The translations under genes were made by a program, and so were the position numbers. From Rhodoferax sp. OV413 (GTDB taxonomy: Bacteria; Pseudomonadota; Gammaproteobacteria; Burkholderiales; Burkholderiaceae_C), in contig NZ_FNJA01000008.1 in NCBI RefSeq assembly GCF_900104385.1, forward strand, positions 124,001 to 188,000: DNA of 64,000 nucleotides, in the 5' to 3' direction. Every line of letters starts with the position of its first letter. Within the stretch, counting starts at the first letter, position 1. The notes below the pieces were generated by a model that worked only from the letters and a program-made list of their open reading frames with translations, searched no databases and was not told the origin of the DNA. Positions 42,474 to 51,391 of the stretch are shown in pieces.

Positions 42474-43196
42474 GGACTTCTCCTGTGTGTTGCAGGGAGT
42501 CTGAAAGCCGGGCATGACAGGCGTGTGTAGGCTGAATGGCATTTCCATGACATCTGGCCCAGCAGACCTATCGACAAGAAGCCCTTATTTGCGGGGAATG
42601 GGCTGGGGCCAATCTGGCTTGGCAAGTCACGCACTGACCAAATGCCACTACGTTGGGCCGAAAATTTGGGTGGACTTCGTTCCGCGCTTGGATGCACCCA
42701 AGATCCCGGCCGAGTCAGGAGGAAACGCCGAGAGTGCAGCCGTCAAGCCAGCACGGCGTGCGTAGGGTACGAAGTATCAGACTTGGGCGTGCCGCTTTGT
42801 ATTCCGAATCAGCGTGCATTCCCGCTCGCGATCGGCCACAGTGGCTGGAGAAGATGCGCGCGGCTCGGTAGTTTGGTTGGCGGTCACACAGCTGGCGGGA
42901 ACCGTATTGTTTTTAGCCAGGTCGCCGTCATCGTCGGCGTAATAGGCCACGACACATGCAATCGTGATGACGGTGAGACGCCATTTTGTAGTTTTCATTC
43001 CGCAACCCAATCTGCTTGTTTCCGGTCGCGTTCCTGTAACGAACCGTAAGCAAATTGTGACTCCGCTGGCTGGATTGCATACTATCGCTTGTGCTTACGT
43101 AGTACTACGCGGTTTTCGCAACTGCGGACTCGGGTGGGCACCCAAGAAATGCAGCACCAATAAATGCTACGTGCCGATCCTCTGGGCCAAGAATGC
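42474..43196. other. Intergenic region with little recognisable content
   Basis: About 720 bases between the OlsB-like gene and the terminator next to tRNA-His. Composition is less GC-rich than the flanks. Apart from one weak small reading frame on the minus strand (42777-42998) I see no convincing gene, and no insertion sequence or tRNA fragment that I could recognise. It may be decayed sequence. Confidence 0.5.
42777..42998 (-). CDS. Possible small membrane or exported protein
   Basis: A 73-residue frame starting at an ATG at 42998 (MKTTKWRLTVITIACVVAYY...). It has a basic start, a hydrophobic segment of about 14 residues, and a polar C-terminal half with three cysteines in all. The start has only a weak GCGGA Shine-Dalgarno. 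No family is recognised. It lies alone in a gene-poor stretch, so it could be an unexpressed frame; codon usage is mixed. Confidence 0.35.
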   Translation of the reverse strand: MKTTKWRLTVITIACVVAYYADDDGDLAKNNTVPASCVTANQTTEPRASSPATVADRERECTLIRNTKRHAQV

Positions 43197-43231
43197 AAAA
43201 AGCCTGCTATCCATAAGATAGCAGGCTTTTT
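43197..43231 (-). terminator. Bidirectional-looking terminator behind tRNA-His
   Basis: AGCCTGCTAT and ATAGCAGGCT form a 10 bp perfect stem with a 7 nt loop; runs of A on the left and T on the right allow it to work in either direction. It lies 8 bp behind the 3' end of tRNA-His. Confidence 0.85.
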
Positions 43232-43238
43232 ATTTACC

Positions 43239-43315
43239 TGGGGTGGCTGAAGGGGCTCGAACCCTCGACAACAGGAATCACAATCCTGGACTCTACCAAC
43301 TGAGCTACAGCCACC
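43239..43315 (-). tRNA. tRNA-His (anticodon GTG)
   Basis: A complete cloverleaf: acceptor GTGGCTG with CAGCCAC, D-loop AGCTCAGTTGGTAGAG, anticodon loop ATTGTGATT with GTG, and T-arm GGTTCGAGCC. The extra G-1 (C at 43315 on the plus strand) pairs with the discriminator C, as expected for tRNA-His, and CCA is encoded. It lies behind ppiD on the same strand. Confidence 0.97.
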
Positions 43316-43355
43316 GTAGACTCAAATTATACCCTGAATTATGGGCCGGGTTTGA

Positions 43356-45281
43356 TCAACCTGCATCACCACCGATTTTGGTAAGCGGTTTCGCCACATT
43401 GATCTTCACCTTGAAGCGCTCCTTGAGCAACTGGTAGTAGGCGCGGCTCTCGGCACCGGCCCAGCCCTGAACGTATTGGTCGCGGCCCTGCTTCAGTGCA
43501 GCCTCAACAGGCGCATCGCGCGGCACCAGCTTGTTGATCTTGACGACGGCGTAGCCTTGCTCGCCCAGATCCGCTGCGGTCCACGCAGGCAGGCTGGACG
43601 CATCGGCGCGCAATGCAGCATCCACCACCTTCACAGGCTGTTGCTGGGTGTTCTCGCGCGAGACCAGCACAGCAGCAGGCAAGGTGGCCGCGCCAGGGTT
43701 GGCCTTCCACGCGGTCAGTTTTTCCAGGCCTTCTTTCTTTGCCATTTCGGTCGCACGCGCGCCCACCAGCTGGATGCGCACCTGCTCTTTCACTTCCGCA
43801 AACGGACGGGTGTGGGCGGCGGTGTACTGGGTAATGCGCCCGGACGCCAGCTGGTTGGCAGCGATCTCGATGGCTTCGGTATTGCGCTTCTTCTCGATGG
43901 AGTCGGAGGAGAAGATCGCATTCAGGAACTTGGCATTGGCCAGCACACCCTTGGCACCCGGCACCGGTGTACGGGACAGCGGCGCGGTTTGGACCTGCAG
44001 CTTCAGGCGTTCGGCAATCGGCTTGAGGCTGTCCGCCTGCTCGTACACGCCATTGGTGAAGGCTTCGGCCACTTCGGCAAACTTGCTCTGGGCTTGCTGG
44101 TTCTTCAGCTCGGCTTCCAGCTCGGGGCGCATTTCCTCAAAGCTGCGTTGCTTGGGGGCCCGGATATCGGTCAGCTGGATGATATGGAAGCCGAAGTCCG
44201 ATTCCACGACGTCGCTGATGTCGCCTTTCTTCAAGGCAAACGCAGCATCTTCAAAAGGCTTGACCATGGCACCGCGGCCAAAGTAGTCAAGGTCGCCGCC
44301 ATTGGCTGCAGAGCCGGTATCTTGCGAATTCTTCTTGGCGACTTCGGCAAAGCTGGCGGGAGTCTTCTTCACCTGGGCTAGCAATTCCTCGGCTTTGGCG
44401 CGGGCCTTCTTGCGCTCATCCGACGATGCATCCTTGGCTGCATTGATCAGGATGTGGCTGGCGCGGCGCTCTTCCTTGCCAGCCAGGCGGTCGGCATTTT
44501 CTTTGTAGTAGGTACGCAGATCCTGCTCATTCGGCACGATGCTTTTCTTCACCGCATCCAGGTCCAGCACCACATACTCGATGGTGGCCTGCTCAGGCGC
44601 CTGGAACAACGCAGCGTGGTCTTTGTACCAGGCTTCCAGGTCTGCATCGCTGGGGCTGACCTTGGCGGCAAAATCAGCCGACCGGAACAGGCTGACCTGT
44701 ACTTCGCGTTTTTCAAACAAGGCATTCAATGCCAGATCGGCTTCGGCCGCCGAGCTGAAAGACGTGCCGGCCACGCCGCTCACTACCTGGCGCTGCGAGA
44801 GGTCGGAACGTACCCGGGCTTCAAACATTTCCGGCGTCATGCCCTGGGCAGCCAGCAGTTGGCGGTAGCGCTCGATGTCCAGGGAGCCGTCGGGCTTGCG
44901 CAGCGAGGCAATCGATGGATCGTCTTGCAGATTGCGCGCCAACCGGCTGTCGCTGGTCACCAAACGGGACTTGTCGGCCGCGGCCGCCAGCACCCGTTCC
45001 TGCACCAGGTTTTCCAGCGTGGCGTAACGCGCTTCGGCGGAATCCAGCACCTTGGGGTCAATACCCGGCTGTGACGCCATCACGCGCTGCACCTGGGTGC
45101 GGTGGGCCGCGTCCCAGTCGGTTTGCTTGATGTCCTTACCCGCAACGGTTGCGACCGTATCGCCGCCTTCATTGAAACGCCGAAAACCCTCGCTGCCACC
45201 GACGACGATGAAGGCGGGAATGATCAGCAAGAACATCAAGCCCATCATGATCTTGCTGTGCTTGCGGACGAAATCAAACAT
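43356..45281 (-). CDS. ppiD: Peptidyl-prolyl cis-trans isomerase PpiD
   Basis: A 641-residue inner-membrane-anchored periplasmic chaperone that assists folding of exported proteins near the Sec translocon. A short cytoplasmic N-terminus is followed by one transmembrane helix ([18 protein letters not shown], about 10-28), a SurA_N-like region, and a parvulin-type rotamase domain (about 270-380, [15 protein letters not shown] ... [11 protein letters not shown]). Length and layout match PpiD. It lies between tRNA-His and tRNA-Val with hupB upstream, the same order as hupB-ppiD in E. coli. Confidence 0.95.
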   Translation of the reverse strand: MFDFVRKHSKIMMGLMFLLIIPAFIVVGGSEGFRRFNEGGDTVATVAGKDIKQTDWDAAHRTQVQRVMASQPGIDPKVLDSAEARYATLENLVQERVLAAAADKSRLVTSDSRLARNLQDDPSIASLRKPDGSLDIERYRQLLAAQGMTPEMFEARVRSDLSQRQVVSGVAGTSFSSAAEADLALNALFEKREVQVSLFRSADFAAKVSPSDADLEAWYKDHAALFQAPEQATIEYVVLDLDAVKKSIVPNEQDLRTYYKENADRLAGKEERRASHILINAAKDASSDERKKARAKAEELLAQVKKTPASFAEVAKKNSQDTGSAANGGDLDYFGRGAMVKPFEDAAFALKKGDISDVVESDFGFHIIQLTDIRAPKQRSFEEMRPELEAELKNQQAQSKFAEVAEAFTNGVYEQADSLKPIAERLKLQVQTAPLSRTPVPGAKGVLANAKFLNAIFSSDSIEKKRNTEAIEIAANQLASGRITQYTAAHTRPFAEVKEQVRIQLVGARATEMAKKEGLEKLTAWKANPGAATLPAAVLVSRENTQQQPVKVVDAALRADASSLPAWTAADLGEQGYAVVKINKLVPRDAPVEAALKQGRDQYVQGWAGAESRAYYQLLKERFKVKINVAKPLTKIGGDAG

Positions 45282-45353
45282 GGAAGAACTCTTTTAAAAC
45301 ACGACCGGTGCAGACCCCGCCACCCGGGTGCTGCATCGAATCCACAAAAACAA

Positions 45354-45378
45354 AAAGGCGAACAATCTGTTCGCCTTT
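45354..45378 (-). terminator. Terminator behind tRNA-Val
   Basis: AAAGGCGAAC-aatct-GTTCGCCTTT, a 10 bp perfect stem; read on the minus strand it runs into TTTTTG. It lies 12 bp behind the 3' end of tRNA-Val and separates it from ppiD. Confidence 0.85.
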
Positions 45379-45390
45379 GCTGGGTGGGGT

Positions 45391-45466
45391 TGGTGGGTGC
45401 TGACGGGCTCGAACCGCCGACCTACGCCGTGTAAGGGCGCTGCTCTACCAACTGAGCTAAGCACCC
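45391..45466 (-). tRNA. tRNA-Val (anticodon TAC)
   Basis: A complete 76 nt tRNA: acceptor GGGTGCT with AGCACCC, D-loop TAGCTCAGTTGGTAGAGC, anticodon loop CTTACAC with TAC, T-arm GGTTCGAGCC, and encoded CCA. It lies 18 bp behind the hupB stop codon on the same strand, so it may be processed from the hupB transcript. Confidence 0.97.
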
Positions 45467-45484
45467 CCACCTGAAACAGAAAAC

Positions 45485-45757
45485 TCAGTTCAAGGCATCT
45501 TTCAATGCCTTGCCCGGACGAAACTTTGGAACCTTTGCCGCCTTGATTTTAATCGCAGCGCCGGTGCGCGGATTGCGCCCAGCACGTGCAGCGCGTTTGC
45601 CCACTGCAAAGGTACCGAATCCTACCAGCGAAACGGTGCCGCCTTTTTTCAAGGTGGTTTTTACCGCCCCGATGGTGGACTCCAGAGCGCGCGTCGCAGC
45701 GGCTTTGGAAATATCAGCATGCTTTGCGATGTGTTCAATCAATTCGGTTTTGTTCAC
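45485..45757 (-). CDS. hupB: HU family DNA-binding protein
   Basis: A 90-residue histone-like HU subunit that bends and compacts DNA. The start is GTG at 45757 ([18 protein letters not shown]...), preceded by GAGGGG; a TTG 18 bp upstream is less likely. The beta-arm sequence RNPRTG (in [14 protein letters not shown]) with the proline that intercalates into DNA is intact, and it ends [10 protein letters not shown]. The 318 bp before it (45758-46075) hold no gene, only the pgsA terminator and the presumed hupB promoter region. Confidence 0.95.
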   Translation of the reverse strand: MNKTELIEHIAKHADISKAAATRALESTIGAVKTTLKKGGTVSLVGFGTFAVGKRAARAGRNPRTGAAIKIKAAKVPKFRPGKALKDALN

Positions 45758-46006
45758 AAGGAGCCCCTCGCTCAAATTTATTCAGACAAGCAATGTTCGA
45801 AAATTTTTCCCTGCCTTGTCGCTCTGCGGCGCGCAAAAAACAAGCCTTGGAAAAACATAACTGTGTAGCAACCGCTACGCGACCGATTAAAACCAGGGTC
45901 TTCCAAGGTGTCAATCGGACCAAGCGCTTTCAAGCGGCGCGGAGGCGGATTCTAGACCGTTTTCGGCCAACTCCTGAAGCCTGCCTCTACTTTTTAAATC
46001 ACAATA

Positions 46007-46033
46007 AAAACGGTGCAGCATCTGCACCGTTTT
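46007..46033 (-). terminator. Terminator of the uvrC-pgsA transcript
   Basis: AAAACGGTGCAG and CTGCACCGTTTT form a 12 bp perfect stem with a short 3 nt loop; on the minus strand it runs into TTTTTATT. It lies about 40 bp behind the pgsA stop codon. Confidence 0.85.
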
Positions 46034-46075
46034 GGGGCCAGCTTGGCCCACCCCATTCAACCCGTTATCAACCCG

Positions 46076-46642
46076 CTATTTCGTCCGCGCCCGAATTTCC
46101 GGCAGGGCTTTCTGTAGATAGTAGACCATAGACCAGATCGTCAAAATTGCTGAAATCCAAATCAGCCACACGCCCCATTGGTGGGTATCGATGATGCCCA
46201 GCAGCTGGCCGTCATACAGCAGGAACGGGATCGCCACCATCTGCGACACGGTCTTCAGCTTGCCGATCATGTGCACCGCCACGCTCTTGGAAGCGCCTAT
46301 TTGCGCCATCCATTCGCGCAAGGCCGAGATCGCGATCTCGCGGCCAATGATGATCAAGGCGACGAACACATCAGCGCGCCCCAGATGCACCAGCACCAGC
46401 ACGCAGGCGCAGACCAGGAACTTGTCGGCCACCGGGTCCAGAAAGGCCCCGAAGGACGAGGTCTGGTTCAGCCTGCGCGCCAGGAAGCCATCCAACCAGT
46501 CGGTGGCAGCAAACACCACGAACATGACGGTGGCCACCAGGTTGCGGTGGGGCTCGCTGATCGGCAGGTAAAACACCCCGATGATCAGCGGTATCGCGAC
46601 AATGCGCGTCCAGGTCATGATGGTGGGTATGGTCCAAAACAT
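46076..46642 (-). CDS. pgsA: CDP-diacylglycerol-glycerol-3-phosphate 3-phosphatidyltransferase
   Basis: A 188-residue inner-membrane enzyme that makes phosphatidylglycerol phosphate from CDP-diacylglycerol and glycerol-3-phosphate. The CDP-alcohol phosphatidyltransferase signature D-x2-D-G-x2-A-R-x8-G-x3-D-x3-D is seen in DWLDGFLARRLNQTSSFG, followed by AFLDPVADK. Four or more hydrophobic helices are present. It follows uvrC by 34 bp, a conserved uvrC-pgsA pairing. Confidence 0.96.
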   Translation of the reverse strand: MFWTIPTIMTWTRIVAIPLIIGVFYLPISEPHRNLVATVMFVVFAATDWLDGFLARRLNQTSSFGAFLDPVADKFLVCACVLVLVHLGRADVFVALIIIGREIAISALREWMAQIGASKSVAVHMIGKLKTVSQMVAIPFLLYDGQLLGIIDTHQWGVWLIWISAILTIWSMVYYLQKALPEIRARTK

Positions 46643-46676
46643 AGCTGGATTGTGTCATGCCGTTACAGGACCGGGA

Positions 46677-48674
46677 TCAGCGCAGGGCGCGGTAGATTTC
46701 TTCCGCCAACTCGCGTGAAATACCGTCAACTTTGGCGATGTCGTCCACACCGGCTGCAGCCACGCCACGGATGCCACCAAAACGCTGCAGCAGGCTCGCC
46801 CGTTTCTTCGGTCCGATGCCTGCAATATCTTCCAGCTTGCTGCCGCCGACGCGGACCTTGGCGCGCTGGGCACGCATGCCGGTTATGGCGAAACGGTGCG
46901 CCTCGTCGCGTATCTGCGCGACCAGCATCAGCGCCGCCGAATCGCGTGCCAATGTGGCCTTGGTACGGCCATCGGCAAACACCAGTTCTTCGAGCCCGAC
47001 CTTGCGGCCCTCGCCTTTTTCAACCCCCACGATCAGCCCCAGGTCCAGGCCCAAAGCCTCGAACACCGACTTCGCCATTGATACCTGGCCCTTGCCACCG
47101 TCGACCAGCACCAGGTCCGGCATGCGGCCCGAAACGGTGGCCAGCGGCTCGGCACTCGGCTCGGCCTGCACGCCAAACTTGCTGTAGCGGCGGGTCAGCA
47201 CCTGGCGCATGGCCGCGTAATCGTCGCCCGGCGTGATGCCCTCGATCTTGTAGCGCCGGTATTCCGAGTTCTGCATCTTGTGCTGCTGGAACACCACGCA
47301 GGAGGCCTGGGTCGCCTCGCCCGCTGTATGTGAAATATCGAAACACTCGATACGCAAGGTATCCAGGTCGTCGGGCGCCAGGTCCAGCGCGTCGACCAGG
47401 GCCCGGGTGCGCGCCTGTTGCGAACCTTCTTCAGCCAGCAGGCGCGCGAGCTGCAGGCCTGCATTCTTCTGCGCCATCTCCAGCCAGACACGGCGCTGTT
47501 CACGCGGGTTGTGCACCGCCGTCACCTTGGTGCCGCTTTGCGACGACAAGGCATCCAGCAAGGCCTTGCCCACCGGCGCACTGGTGATCAACGCCGGCGG
47601 GATCGCCACGTCGATGTAATGCTGGGCGATGAAGGCCTCCAGCACCTGCACTTCCACCGCCTGGGCGACCTCCTCTCCTTCCACCTCGACCGCGCTCATG
47701 AACACCGCGTCTTCCACATGCGTGGGGTAGTAGGCCCTGTCGCCAAGGTGACGCCCTCCGCGCACCATGGCCAGATTCACACACGCCCGGCCGCCCTGCA
47801 CCTTCACCGCCAGGATGTCCACGTCCTTGTCGGACACGTTGTCTACCGACTGCTGGTGCAGCACGGTGGACAAGGCGCTCATCTGGTTCCGCAGCTCGGC
47901 GGCTTGCTCGAACTCCAGCTTGTCGGCGTGGGCCATCATGCGGACCTCCAGCGCCTTCAGCACCTGCTGGGTTTCGCCGTCCAGAAACTTCTCGGCATTC
48001 AGCACGTCCTGCGCGTAGTCTTGCGGCGAGACGAAGTTCACGCACGGGCCCGAGCAGCGTTTGATCTGGTACAGCAGGCAGGGCCGGGTGCGGTTGTTGA
48101 ACACCGTGTCCTCGCAGGTGCGCAGGCGGAACACTTTCTGCAGCAGCTGGATCGATTCCTTCACCGCCCAGGCACTGGGGAAGGGGCCGAAGTAGCGGTG
48201 CTTTTTCTCCACCGCGCCACGGTAGTAGGCAACGCGCGGAAAGCTCACGGAGCTAGGCTCTGCCGCCACGGTCGGCAAGGCCGTGATCTTCAGGTACGGA
48301 TAGCTTTTGTCGTCGCGGAACAAGATGTTGTACTTGGGGTGCAAGGTCTTGATCAGGTTGTTTTCCAGCAGCAGCGCCTCGGCCTCGGAGCGCACCACTG
48401 TCGTCTGCATGCGCGCGATCTTGCTGACCATGTGGCCGATGCGGGTGCCGCCGTGGTCGCGTTGGAAGTAGGTGGTGACGCGCTTCTTCAGGTTCTTGGC
48501 CTTGCCCACGTACAGCACCGTGCCGTCGGCATCGAAATAGCGGTAGACGCCGGGCAAGGCGGGCAAGGCGGCGACTTCGCTCAGCAGTTGCTCGGAATGC
48601 ACGGGCTCGGTAACAGGCGCTTCGGCTGGGACGGCAGCAACCGCCAGCGGTTCAACAGGATTAATCTCGGACAT
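46677..48674 (-). CDS. uvrC: Excinuclease ABC subunit C
   Basis: A 665-residue UvrC, which makes both incisions in nucleotide excision repair after UvrAB mark a lesion. The N-terminal GIY-YIG domain ([26 protein letters not shown], about 38-65) precedes a UVR domain for UvrB contact. The RNase H-like C-terminal nuclease has the Asp/His residues in [12 protein letters not shown] and LVDGGKGQ. Two helix-hairpin-helix motifs end the protein ([21 protein letters not shown]). The N-terminal 25 residues are an Ala/Glu-rich extension. Divergent from the YgjP-like gene with 44 bp between. Confidence 0.97.
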   Translation of the reverse strand: MSEINPVEPLAVAAVPAEAPVTEPVHSEQLLSEVAALPALPGVYRYFDADGTVLYVGKAKNLKKRVTTYFQRDHGGTRIGHMVSKIARMQTTVVRSEAEALLLENNLIKTLHPKYNILFRDDKSYPYLKITALPTVAAEPSSVSFPRVAYYRGAVEKKHRYFGPFPSAWAVKESIQLLQKVFRLRTCEDTVFNNRTRPCLLYQIKRCSGPCVNFVSPQDYAQDVLNAEKFLDGETQQVLKALEVRMMAHADKLEFEQAAELRNQMSALSTVLHQQSVDNVSDKDVDILAVKVQGGRACVNLAMVRGGRHLGDRAYYPTHVEDAVFMSAVEVEGEEVAQAVEVQVLEAFIAQHYIDVAIPPALITSAPVGKALLDALSSQSGTKVTAVHNPREQRRVWLEMAQKNAGLQLARLLAEEGSQQARTRALVDALDLAPDDLDTLRIECFDISHTAGEATQASCVVFQQHKMQNSEYRRYKIEGITPGDDYAAMRQVLTRRYSKFGVQAEPSAEPLATVSGRMPDLVLVDGGKGQVSMAKSVFEALGLDLGLIVGVEKGEGRKVGLEELVFADGRTKATLARDSAALMLVAQIRDEAHRFAITGMRAQRAKVRVGGSKLEDIAGIGPKKRASLLQRFGGIRGVAAAGVDDIAKVDGISRELAEEIYRALR

Positions 48675-48718
48675 ACGCGTATTGTGGACAATCGGAGCTT
48701 GCGTCCGCAGCCTCCCCC

Positions 48719-49231
48719 ATGATCCCCCTGAAATATCTTTCGGCCTACCCGGCCCACGTCACCGCCCAGGTGCAGCAGCTGCTGGCCGACGACAAGCTTG
48801 GCCCCCTGCTGCTGAAAAAGTACCCGAGCGCCCACGGCGTGCGCACCGACAAAGCCTTGTACGACTACGTGATGGACCTGAAAACCCAGCACCTGCGCAA
48901 CGCCGCGCAGATCAACAAGGTCGGCTTTGACGCCAAGCTGCACGTCTACCACCATGCGCTCGGCACCCACACCACGGTGTCGCGGGTGCAGGGCAACAAG
49001 CTCAAGGCCAAGCACGAGATCCGTATCGCCACCTTGTTCAAGGACGTGCCCGACGCCTTCCTGAAAATGATCGCGGTGCACGAACTTGCCCACTTGAAGG
49101 AGCGCAACCACGACAAGGCCTTCTACCAGCTGTGTACCTACATGGAGCCCGACTACCACCAGCTGGAGTTCGACGTGCGCCTGTACCTGACCCACATCGA
49201 CGTGGCCGGCAAACTCAACTGGCCGAGCTAA
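48719..49231 (+). CDS. YgjP-like metallopeptidase-domain protein
   Basis: A 170-residue protein of the YgjP/DUF45 group. A zinc-binding HELAH motif is visible in [23 protein letters not shown], followed by a later Glu in [10 protein letters not shown] that fits as an additional ligand. Related proteins are described as zinc-dependent hydrolases or as nucleotide pyrophosphatases; the substrate is open. It has no signal peptide. Its TAA overlaps the start of earP by one base (TAATG at 49229-49233), so the two are coupled. Confidence 0.85.
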   Translation: MIPLKYLSAYPAHVTAQVQQLLADDKLGPLLLKKYPSAHGVRTDKALYDYVMDLKTQHLRNAAQINKVGFDAKLHVYHHALGTHTTVSRVQGNKLKAKHEIRIATLFKDVPDAFLKMIAVHELAHLKERNHDKAFYQLCTYMEPDYHQLEFDVRLYLTHIDVAGKLNWPS

Positions 49232-50343
49232 TGCGCTGGGACATCTTCTGCCAGGTGATCGACAACTTCGGCGACATCGGCGTCTGCTGGCGGCTCAGCT
49301 GCGACCTGGCCGCCCGCGGCGTGCAGGTGCGGCTGTGGGTGGACGATGCTTCGGCCCTGGCCTGGATGGCGCCCGACGGCTGCCCCGGCGTGGAAGTGCG
49401 GCCCTGGACCCAGCCGCTGGACCTGCAAAACCTGGAACCGAGCGATGTCTGGGTCGAAGCCTTCGGCTGCGAGATTGCTCCTGAATTCGTAGCTGCCTGT
49501 GCAGACCATACCTGCGCTGATGGCACAAAACCCTTGTGGATCAACCTCGAATACCTGTCGGCCGAGCGCTATGTCGAACGCAGCCACGCCCTGCCCTCGC
49601 TGCTGCGCGACGGCCCGGCTGCGGGCCGCCAGAAATGGTTCTTCTACCCCGGCTTCAACGACAAAACCGGAGGCCTGCTGCGCGAGGCCGATCTGGCCCA
49701 GCGCCAGGCCGACTTTGACCGCAGCGCCTGGCTACACGACCTGTGGCCCCGGCTGCAGCACGGCTTCGGTGCGCCACAGGCCGCGGCTGGCGAACAACTG
49801 GTCAGCCTGTTCTGCTACGAGCCCCCGGCCCTGCAGGCCTGGCTGGAACAGCTGGCCAGCACGCCCCGGCCAACCCGGCTGCTGGTGACAGCCGGCCGAG
49901 CGACGCGCGCCGTACAGGCCTTGCTTTCAGATGAAAATGGCCTGCAGCGCTTATCCCACCTGCAGGGGCAGCTATCTATTTCATACCTGCCCGCATTGAC
50001 GCAGCGCGACTTCGACCACCTGCTGTGGGCCGCAGATTGCAATCTGGTGCGCGGTGAAGACTCGCTGGTGCGGGCCGTCTGGGCCGGAAAACCCTTCGTC
50101 TGGCAGATCTACCCGCAGCACGACGCCGCGCACCACGTGAAACTGGAAGCCTTTCTCGACATGGCCCAGGCGCCGGCATCGCTGCGGCAATTCCACAGCG
50201 TCTGGAACGGGCTGGAGGCCGCTGCGCTGCCTGCGCTGGACCTGGAAACCTGGGGCCAGAATGCGCGGGATTTGCGGGCCAGGCTGCTGCAGCAAGCCGA
50301 TCTGGTCAGCCAGCTGCTGACCTTTCAGCCGGAAACACGCTAA
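49231..50343 (+). CDS. earP: EF-P arginine rhamnosyltransferase
   Basis: A 370-residue glycosyltransferase that rhamnosylates Arg32 of elongation factor P using dTDP-rhamnose. The N-terminal DNFGDIGVCWRL contains the catalytic Asp; the C-terminal nucleotide-sugar-binding region has LVRGEDSLVRAVWAGKPFVWQIYPQ. It overlaps the upstream YgjP-like gene and is followed 109 bp later by efp, its substrate gene. Two segments (residues 82-100 and 232-252) are encoded by sequence that closely resembles the palindromic repeat in opposite orientations, an unusual feature. Confidence 0.96.
   Translation: MRWDIFCQVIDNFGDIGVCWRLSCDLAARGVQVRLWVDDASALAWMAPDGCPGVEVRPWTQPLDLQNLEPSDVWVEAFGCEIAPEFVAACADHTCADGTKPLWINLEYLSAERYVERSHALPSLLRDGPAAGRQKWFFYPGFNDKTGGLLREADLAQRQADFDRSAWLHDLWPRLQHGFGAPQAAAGEQLVSLFCYEPPALQAWLEQLASTPRPTRLLVTAGRATRAVQALLSDENGLQRLSHLQGQLSISYLPALTQRDFDHLLWAADCNLVRGEDSLVRAVWAGKPFVWQIYPQHDAAHHVKLEAFLDMAQAPASLRQFHSVWNGLEAAALPALDLETWGQNARDLRARLLQQADLVSQLLTFQPETR
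49474..49530 (-). repeat. In-frame copy M of the palindromic repeat (earP)
   Basis: Read on the minus strand it has GCCATCAGCGCAGGTA, then CTGCACAGGCAGCTACG and an AGGAGCAA tail, aligning with intergenic copy F along its length. It encodes EarP residues 82-100 in the sense frame. Confidence 0.6.
49924..49986 (+). repeat. In-frame copy N of the palindromic repeat (earP)
   Basis: TTTCAGATGAAAATGGCCTG left part, GCAGCGC arm, CACCTGCAGGGGCAGCTAT right arm and CTATTTCATACC tail align with intergenic copy H over some 60 bases. It encodes EarP residues 232-252 (LSDENGLQRLSHLQGQLSIS). Confidence 0.65.
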
Positions 50344-50452
50344 AATTCAGGGCTTTGCCCAACAGGGCACTTTGGCATACGCACATGCGTAGCCCTAACT
50401 GCCGCAGTCATGCTGTCTCAAGCGTTGCGCGGCCCTCACTCCAGAGAATGCT

Positions 50453-51007
50453 ATGAAAATCGCCCAAGAAATCCGCGCTGGCAACGTCATCATGCACGGC
50501 AAAGACCCGATGGTCGTCCTGAAAACCGAATACAGCCGCGGCGGCCGCAACTCCGCCACCGTGCGCATGAAGCTGAAGAGCCTGATCGCCAACTTCAACA
50601 CCGAAGTGGTGTTCAAGGCCGACGACAAGATCGACCAGATCGTGCTGGACAAGAAGGAGTGCACCTACTCCTACTTCGCCGAACCCATGTACATCTGCAT
50701 GGACACCGAGTACAACCAGTACGAAGTCGAAGCCGAAAACATGGGCGACGCACTGAACTACCTGGAAGACGGCATGGAACTGGAAGTCGTGTTCTACGAC
50801 GGCAAGGCCATCTCGGTCGAACTGCCCACCAGCGTGCAGCGCGAAATCACCTGGACCGAACCCGCCGTCAAGGGCGACACGTCCGGCAAGGTGCTGAAGC
50901 CCGCCAAGATCGCCACCGGCTTTGAGTTCGGCGTGCCGATCTTCGTGGCCCAGGGCGACAAGGTCGAAATCGACACCCGCACCGGCGAATACCGCAAGCG
51001 CGTCTAA
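50453..51007 (+). CDS. efp: Elongation factor P
   Basis: A 184-residue EF-P, which relieves ribosome stalling at polyproline stretches. Domain I carries the modification loop SRGGRNS with R32, the arginine that EarP rhamnosylates; the lysine form modified by EpmAB is absent, matching the neighbouring earP gene. Length and the C-terminal [12 protein letters not shown]-like ending ([12 protein letters not shown]) are normal. A strong terminator follows 23 bp behind the stop codon. Confidence 0.97.
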   Translation: MKIAQEIRAGNVIMHGKDPMVVLKTEYSRGGRNSATVRMKLKSLIANFNTEVVFKADDKIDQIVLDKKECTYSYFAEPMYICMDTEYNQYEVEAENMGDALNYLEDGMELEVVFYDGKAISVELPTSVQREITWTEPAVKGDTSGKVLKPAKIATGFEFGVPIFVAQGDKVEIDTRTGEYRKRV

Positions 51008-51030
51008 TCCACGCCCTGGCACACAAAAAT

Positions 51031-51053
51031 GGCTCCTTCGGGAGCCTTTTTTT
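51031..51053 (+). terminator. Rho-independent terminator of efp
   Basis: GGCTCC-TTCG-GGAGCC followed by seven T: a stable UUCG tetraloop stem with a full T-run. Confidence 0.93.
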
Positions 51054-51115
51054 ATGCCCGGCTCAAGTCCGGCCGGCAAACCGCCGATAACAACCTGTTA
51101 ACCCAGGAGCGCCGT

Positions 51116-51319
51116 ATGAACATTGCCAGCACCGCCGCCGTGCAGACCGCCACCGCGGCCGCCCAAACTCCGACATCCGACAGCCTGCACATCGCGGTGC
51201 TGAAGAAAGCCCTGGACGTACAGGCCGTGGCCGCGCTGGGGCTGATCCAGGCTCTGCCGCAGCCGCCCGCGCTGGCCACCGACGGCAGCCTGGGCACCCA
51301 GGTCAACACCTACGCCTGA
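51116..51319 (+). CDS. YjfB-like small protein (putative motility protein)
   Basis: A 67-residue protein resembling the YjfB family (putative motility protein): an MNIASTAA start, a SLHIAVLKKALDVQAVAALGLIQALP core helix, and a polar C-terminus. The family is small and poorly understood. The start at 51116 has AGGAGC upstream. It sits behind the efp terminator and in front of repeat copy H, and converges with a diguanylate cyclase gene. Confidence 0.65.
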   Translation: MNIASTAAVQTATAAAQTPTSDSLHIAVLKKALDVQAVAALGLIQALPQPPALATDGSLGTQVNTYA

Positions 51320-51325
51320 ACCTCA

Positions 51326-51391
51326 AAATTTATAAAAAATAGGCCTCTGGCGCAATCTGTACCTACGCCAGCAGCTACGCTATTTATAGCG
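51326..51391 (+). repeat. Palindromic intergenic repeat, copy H
   Basis: AATTTATAAAAAATAGGCC left half, CTCTGGCGCA arm, TACGCCAGCAGCTACG arm and CTATTTATAGCG tail, the clearest full copy in the window. It overlaps the end of the convergent cyclase gene, supplying that gene's stop codon. Confidence 0.85.

Noticed and set aside
42642-43049. Plus-strand open frame in the gene-poor region
   Set aside because: No ribosome site and no domain-like pattern; Arg/Cys-rich translation looks random.
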